Assembly (NCBI GenBank): GCA_037783545.1
Contig: JBBELK010001069.1
Location: 62,001 to 126,000, forward strand
Length of the DNA stretch: 64,000 nucleotides
Direction of reading: 5' to 3'
DNA from: Henricia sp. BOLD:AAB3569
Lineage: Eukaryota; Echinodermata; Asteroidea; Spinulosida; Echinasteridae
Below are positions 62,273 through 64,000 of this stretch, piece by piece (the first letter of the stretch is position 1; each line of letters begins with the position of its first letter). Under the pieces are notes generated by a model. It had not been told where the DNA came from. It did not search any database and saw only the letters and a list, made by a program, of their open reading frames with translations. A program made the position numbers and the translations under genes.

Positions 62273-63455
62273 GCGCAATATAGAGAGTTTGGAGCATGCA
62301 AAATTTGAAGTTCGTCGGAACATTTTTCGACCTCCAAATTTGCCGACGTTTGGACCACACTTTGACCAAATTGCCGAGCCAAACTGGGGTGCGTCAACGA
62401 CAGTCCGAAGGACTGAGCATGCGCACGACTCAGGAGTACACCAAAGAGGTGTGTACAGACAGCCACGGTTTGCGTGAGCAGTCAGGAAGCCCCAACCCAG
62501 TTTTCCCTAAACTTTGAAATTTCTCTGCCATTTCCCGGCGAAAGTCTGTCAATTTTTTTAGGACAAGTGCGCAATATAGAGAGTTTGGAGCATGCAAAAT
62601 TTGAAGTTCGTCGGAACATTTTTCGACCTCCAAATTTGCCGACGTTTGGACCACACTTTGACCAAATTGACGAGCCAAACTGGGGTGCGTCAACGACAGT
62701 CCGAAGGACTGAGCATGCGCACGACTCAGGAGTACACCAAAGAGGTGTGTACAGACAGCCACGGTTTGCGTGAGCAGTCAGGAAGCCCCAACCCAGTTTT
62801 CCCTAAACTTTAAAATTTATCTGCCATTTCCCGGCGAAAGTCTGTCAATTGTTTAGGACAAGTGCGCAATATAGAGAGTTTGGAGCATGCAAAATTTGAA
62901 GTTCGTCGGAACATTTTTCGACCTCCAAATTTGCCGACGTTTGGACCACACTTTGACCAAATTGCCGAGCCAAACTGGGGTGCGTCAACGACAGTCCGAA
63001 GGACTGAGCATGCGGACGACTCAGGAGTACACCAAAGAGGTGTGTACAGACAGCCACGGTTTGCGTGAGCAGTCAGGAAGCCCCAACCCAGTTTTCCCTA
63101 AACTTTGAAATTTCTCTGCCATTTCCCGGCGAAAGTCTGTCAATTTTTTTAGGACAAGTGCGCAATATAGAGAGTTTGGAGCATGCAAAATTTGAAGTTC
63201 GTCGGAACATTTTTCGACCTCCAAATTTGCCGACGTTTGGACCACACTTTGACCAAATTGCCGAGCCAAACTGGGGTGCGTCAACGACAGTCCGAAGGAC
63301 TGAGCATGCGCACGACTCAGGAGTACACCAAAGAGGTGTGTACAGACAGCCACGGTTTGCGTGAGCAGTCAGGAAGCCCCAACCCAGTTTTCCCTAAACT
63401 TTGAAATTTCTCTGCCATTTCCCGGCGAAAGTCTGTCAATTTTTTTAGGACAAGT
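62273..63455 (+). repeat. 2-unit repeat, 591-592 bp
   Basis: Units with TTTAAAATTTATC and CAATTGTTTAGG tails (ending near 62272 and 62863) alternate with units whose tail has an extra T. Private changes are TTGACGAGCC near 62670 and GCATGCGGACG near 63010. Confidence 0.78.
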
Positions 63456-63750
63456 GCGCAATATAGAGAGTTTGGAGCATGCAAAATTTGAAGTTCGTCG
63501 GAACATTTTTCGACCTCCAAATTTGCCGACGTTTGGACCACACTTTGACCAAATTGCCGAGCCAAACTGGGGTGCGTCAACGACAGTCCGAAGGACTGAG
63601 CATGCGCACGACTCAGGAGTACACCAAAGAGGTGTGTACAGACAGCCACGGTTTGCGTGAGCAGTCAGGAAGCCCCAACCCAGTTTTCCCTAAACTTTGA
63701 AATTTCTCTGCCATTTCCCGGCGAAAGTCTGTCAATTTTTTAGGACAAGT

Positions 63751-64000
63751 GCGCAATATAGAGAGTTTGGAGCATGCAAAATTTGAAGTTCGTCGGAACA
63801 TTTTTCGACCTCCAAATTTGCCGACGTTTGGACCACACTTTGACCAAATTGCCTAGCCAAACTGGGGTGCGTCAACGACAGTCCGAAGGACTGAGCATGC
63901 GCACGACTCAGGAGTACACCAAATAGGTTTGTACAGACAGCCAAGGTTTGCGTGAGCAGTCAGGAAGCCCCAACCCAGTTTTCCCTAAACTTTGAAATTT
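63751..64000 (+). repeat. Incomplete last satellite unit, cut by the window edge
   Basis: Carries TTGCCTAGCC, CAAATAGG and GCCAAGG, a combination also seen at 47550 and 54315, so the array, and probably another pass of that block, continues to the right. Confidence 0.9.

Larger units (their letters stand above)
1..64000 (+). repeat. Tandem satellite array, about 216 units of a 295-bp monomer
   Basis: The window is filled by head-to-tail copies of one sequence, all in the same orientation. Phased on the motif GCGCAATATAGAGAG, units begin at 1, 296, 591, 887, 1182 and so on to 63751. Most are 295 bp; 294 and 296 bp forms differ by single-base indels, often in the T-run before GGACAAGTGC. Shorter forms of 221, 269, 282 and 289 bp and SINE-bearing forms of 588 bp also occur. 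Units differ from one another at only a few positions by eye. Both window edges cut through the array. No stretch longer than the 279-bp SINE insertions is free of satellite. I do not recognise the family. A role (centromeric, heterochromatic or none) cannot be read from the sequence. Confidence 0.98.
40788..64000 (+). repeat. Array segment 4: SINE-bearing part with 282-bp units
   Basis: Five SINE-bearing units (588 bp each) at 40788, 49602, 51076, 55790 and 58442 lie among about 69 ordinary units. Typical local variants are GTCATTTTTTTAGG tails, AACCCGGTTTTCC, CATTTCTAGGCG, TTCGTTGGAAC with GACGTCTGGACC, and GGACGCCCC. The last unit (63751) is cut by the window edge. Confidence 0.87.

Noticed and set aside
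1-64000. Hundreds of open frames of 60-160 codons on both strands, repeated in every unit
   Set aside because: They are the same satellite read in several frames on both strands. The unit is 295 bp, so frames shift at each boundary, and there is no conserved start context, codon bias or recognisable domain.
1-64000. CRISPR array
   Set aside because: The repeats are contiguous 295-bp units without unique spacers, and no cas-like gene is present.
1-64000. LTR retrotransposon, Polinton, Helitron or DNA transposon as source of the monomer
   Set aside because: No terminal inverted repeats, LTR boundaries, primer-binding sites or transposase or polymerase motifs are visible; only the SINE is a recognisable mobile element.

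Overview
The whole 64 kb is one tandem satellite array with no supportable protein-coding gene. I count about 216 head-to-tail units in one orientation. The basic unit is 295 bp (reference copy 30243-30537, which carries the majority base at the positions I compared). The array runs off both ends of the window, so its true size and flanks are unknown. Large satellite arrays like this, and the tRNA-derived SINE found inside it, point to an animal nuclear genome, probably an invertebrate. The sequence alone does not let me name the species or say whether the array is centromeric, subtelomeric or interstitial.

Layout. 1-7376: full-length 295-bp units, organised locally as a 4-unit (1181 bp) and a 3-unit (884 bp) higher-order repeat. 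7377-29947: the same satellite interspersed with 14 copies of a 221-bp unit that all share one 74-bp internal deletion, and with 296-bp units carrying an extra C. Short higher-order repeats (812, 1106, 885 bp) sit inside two diverged copies of a 6.6-7.2 kb block. 29948-40787: no 221-bp units. A 1155-bp repeat ending in a 269-bp unit appears, then a 3490-bp-offset duplication, then two nearly identical 1474-bp 5-unit repeats. 40788-64000: the SINE-bearing part, with five copies of one 279-bp SINE, plus 282-bp units with a 13-bp deletion between 44.3 and 48.1 kb.

The most interesting observation is that all five SINE copies lie at exactly the same base of the satellite unit, in the same orientation, with the same 14-bp target site duplication. 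The simplest reading is one insertion into one monomer, followed by co-amplification of the SINE with neighbouring satellite units (offsets 1474 and 2652 bp). The array is therefore a readable record of unequal exchange: indel-marked unit types, local higher-order repeats of changing length, hybrid junction units and multi-kilobase duplications. Open reading frames of 60-217 codons occur on both strands in nearly every unit, but they are phase-shifted shadows of the repeat and I do not call them genes.
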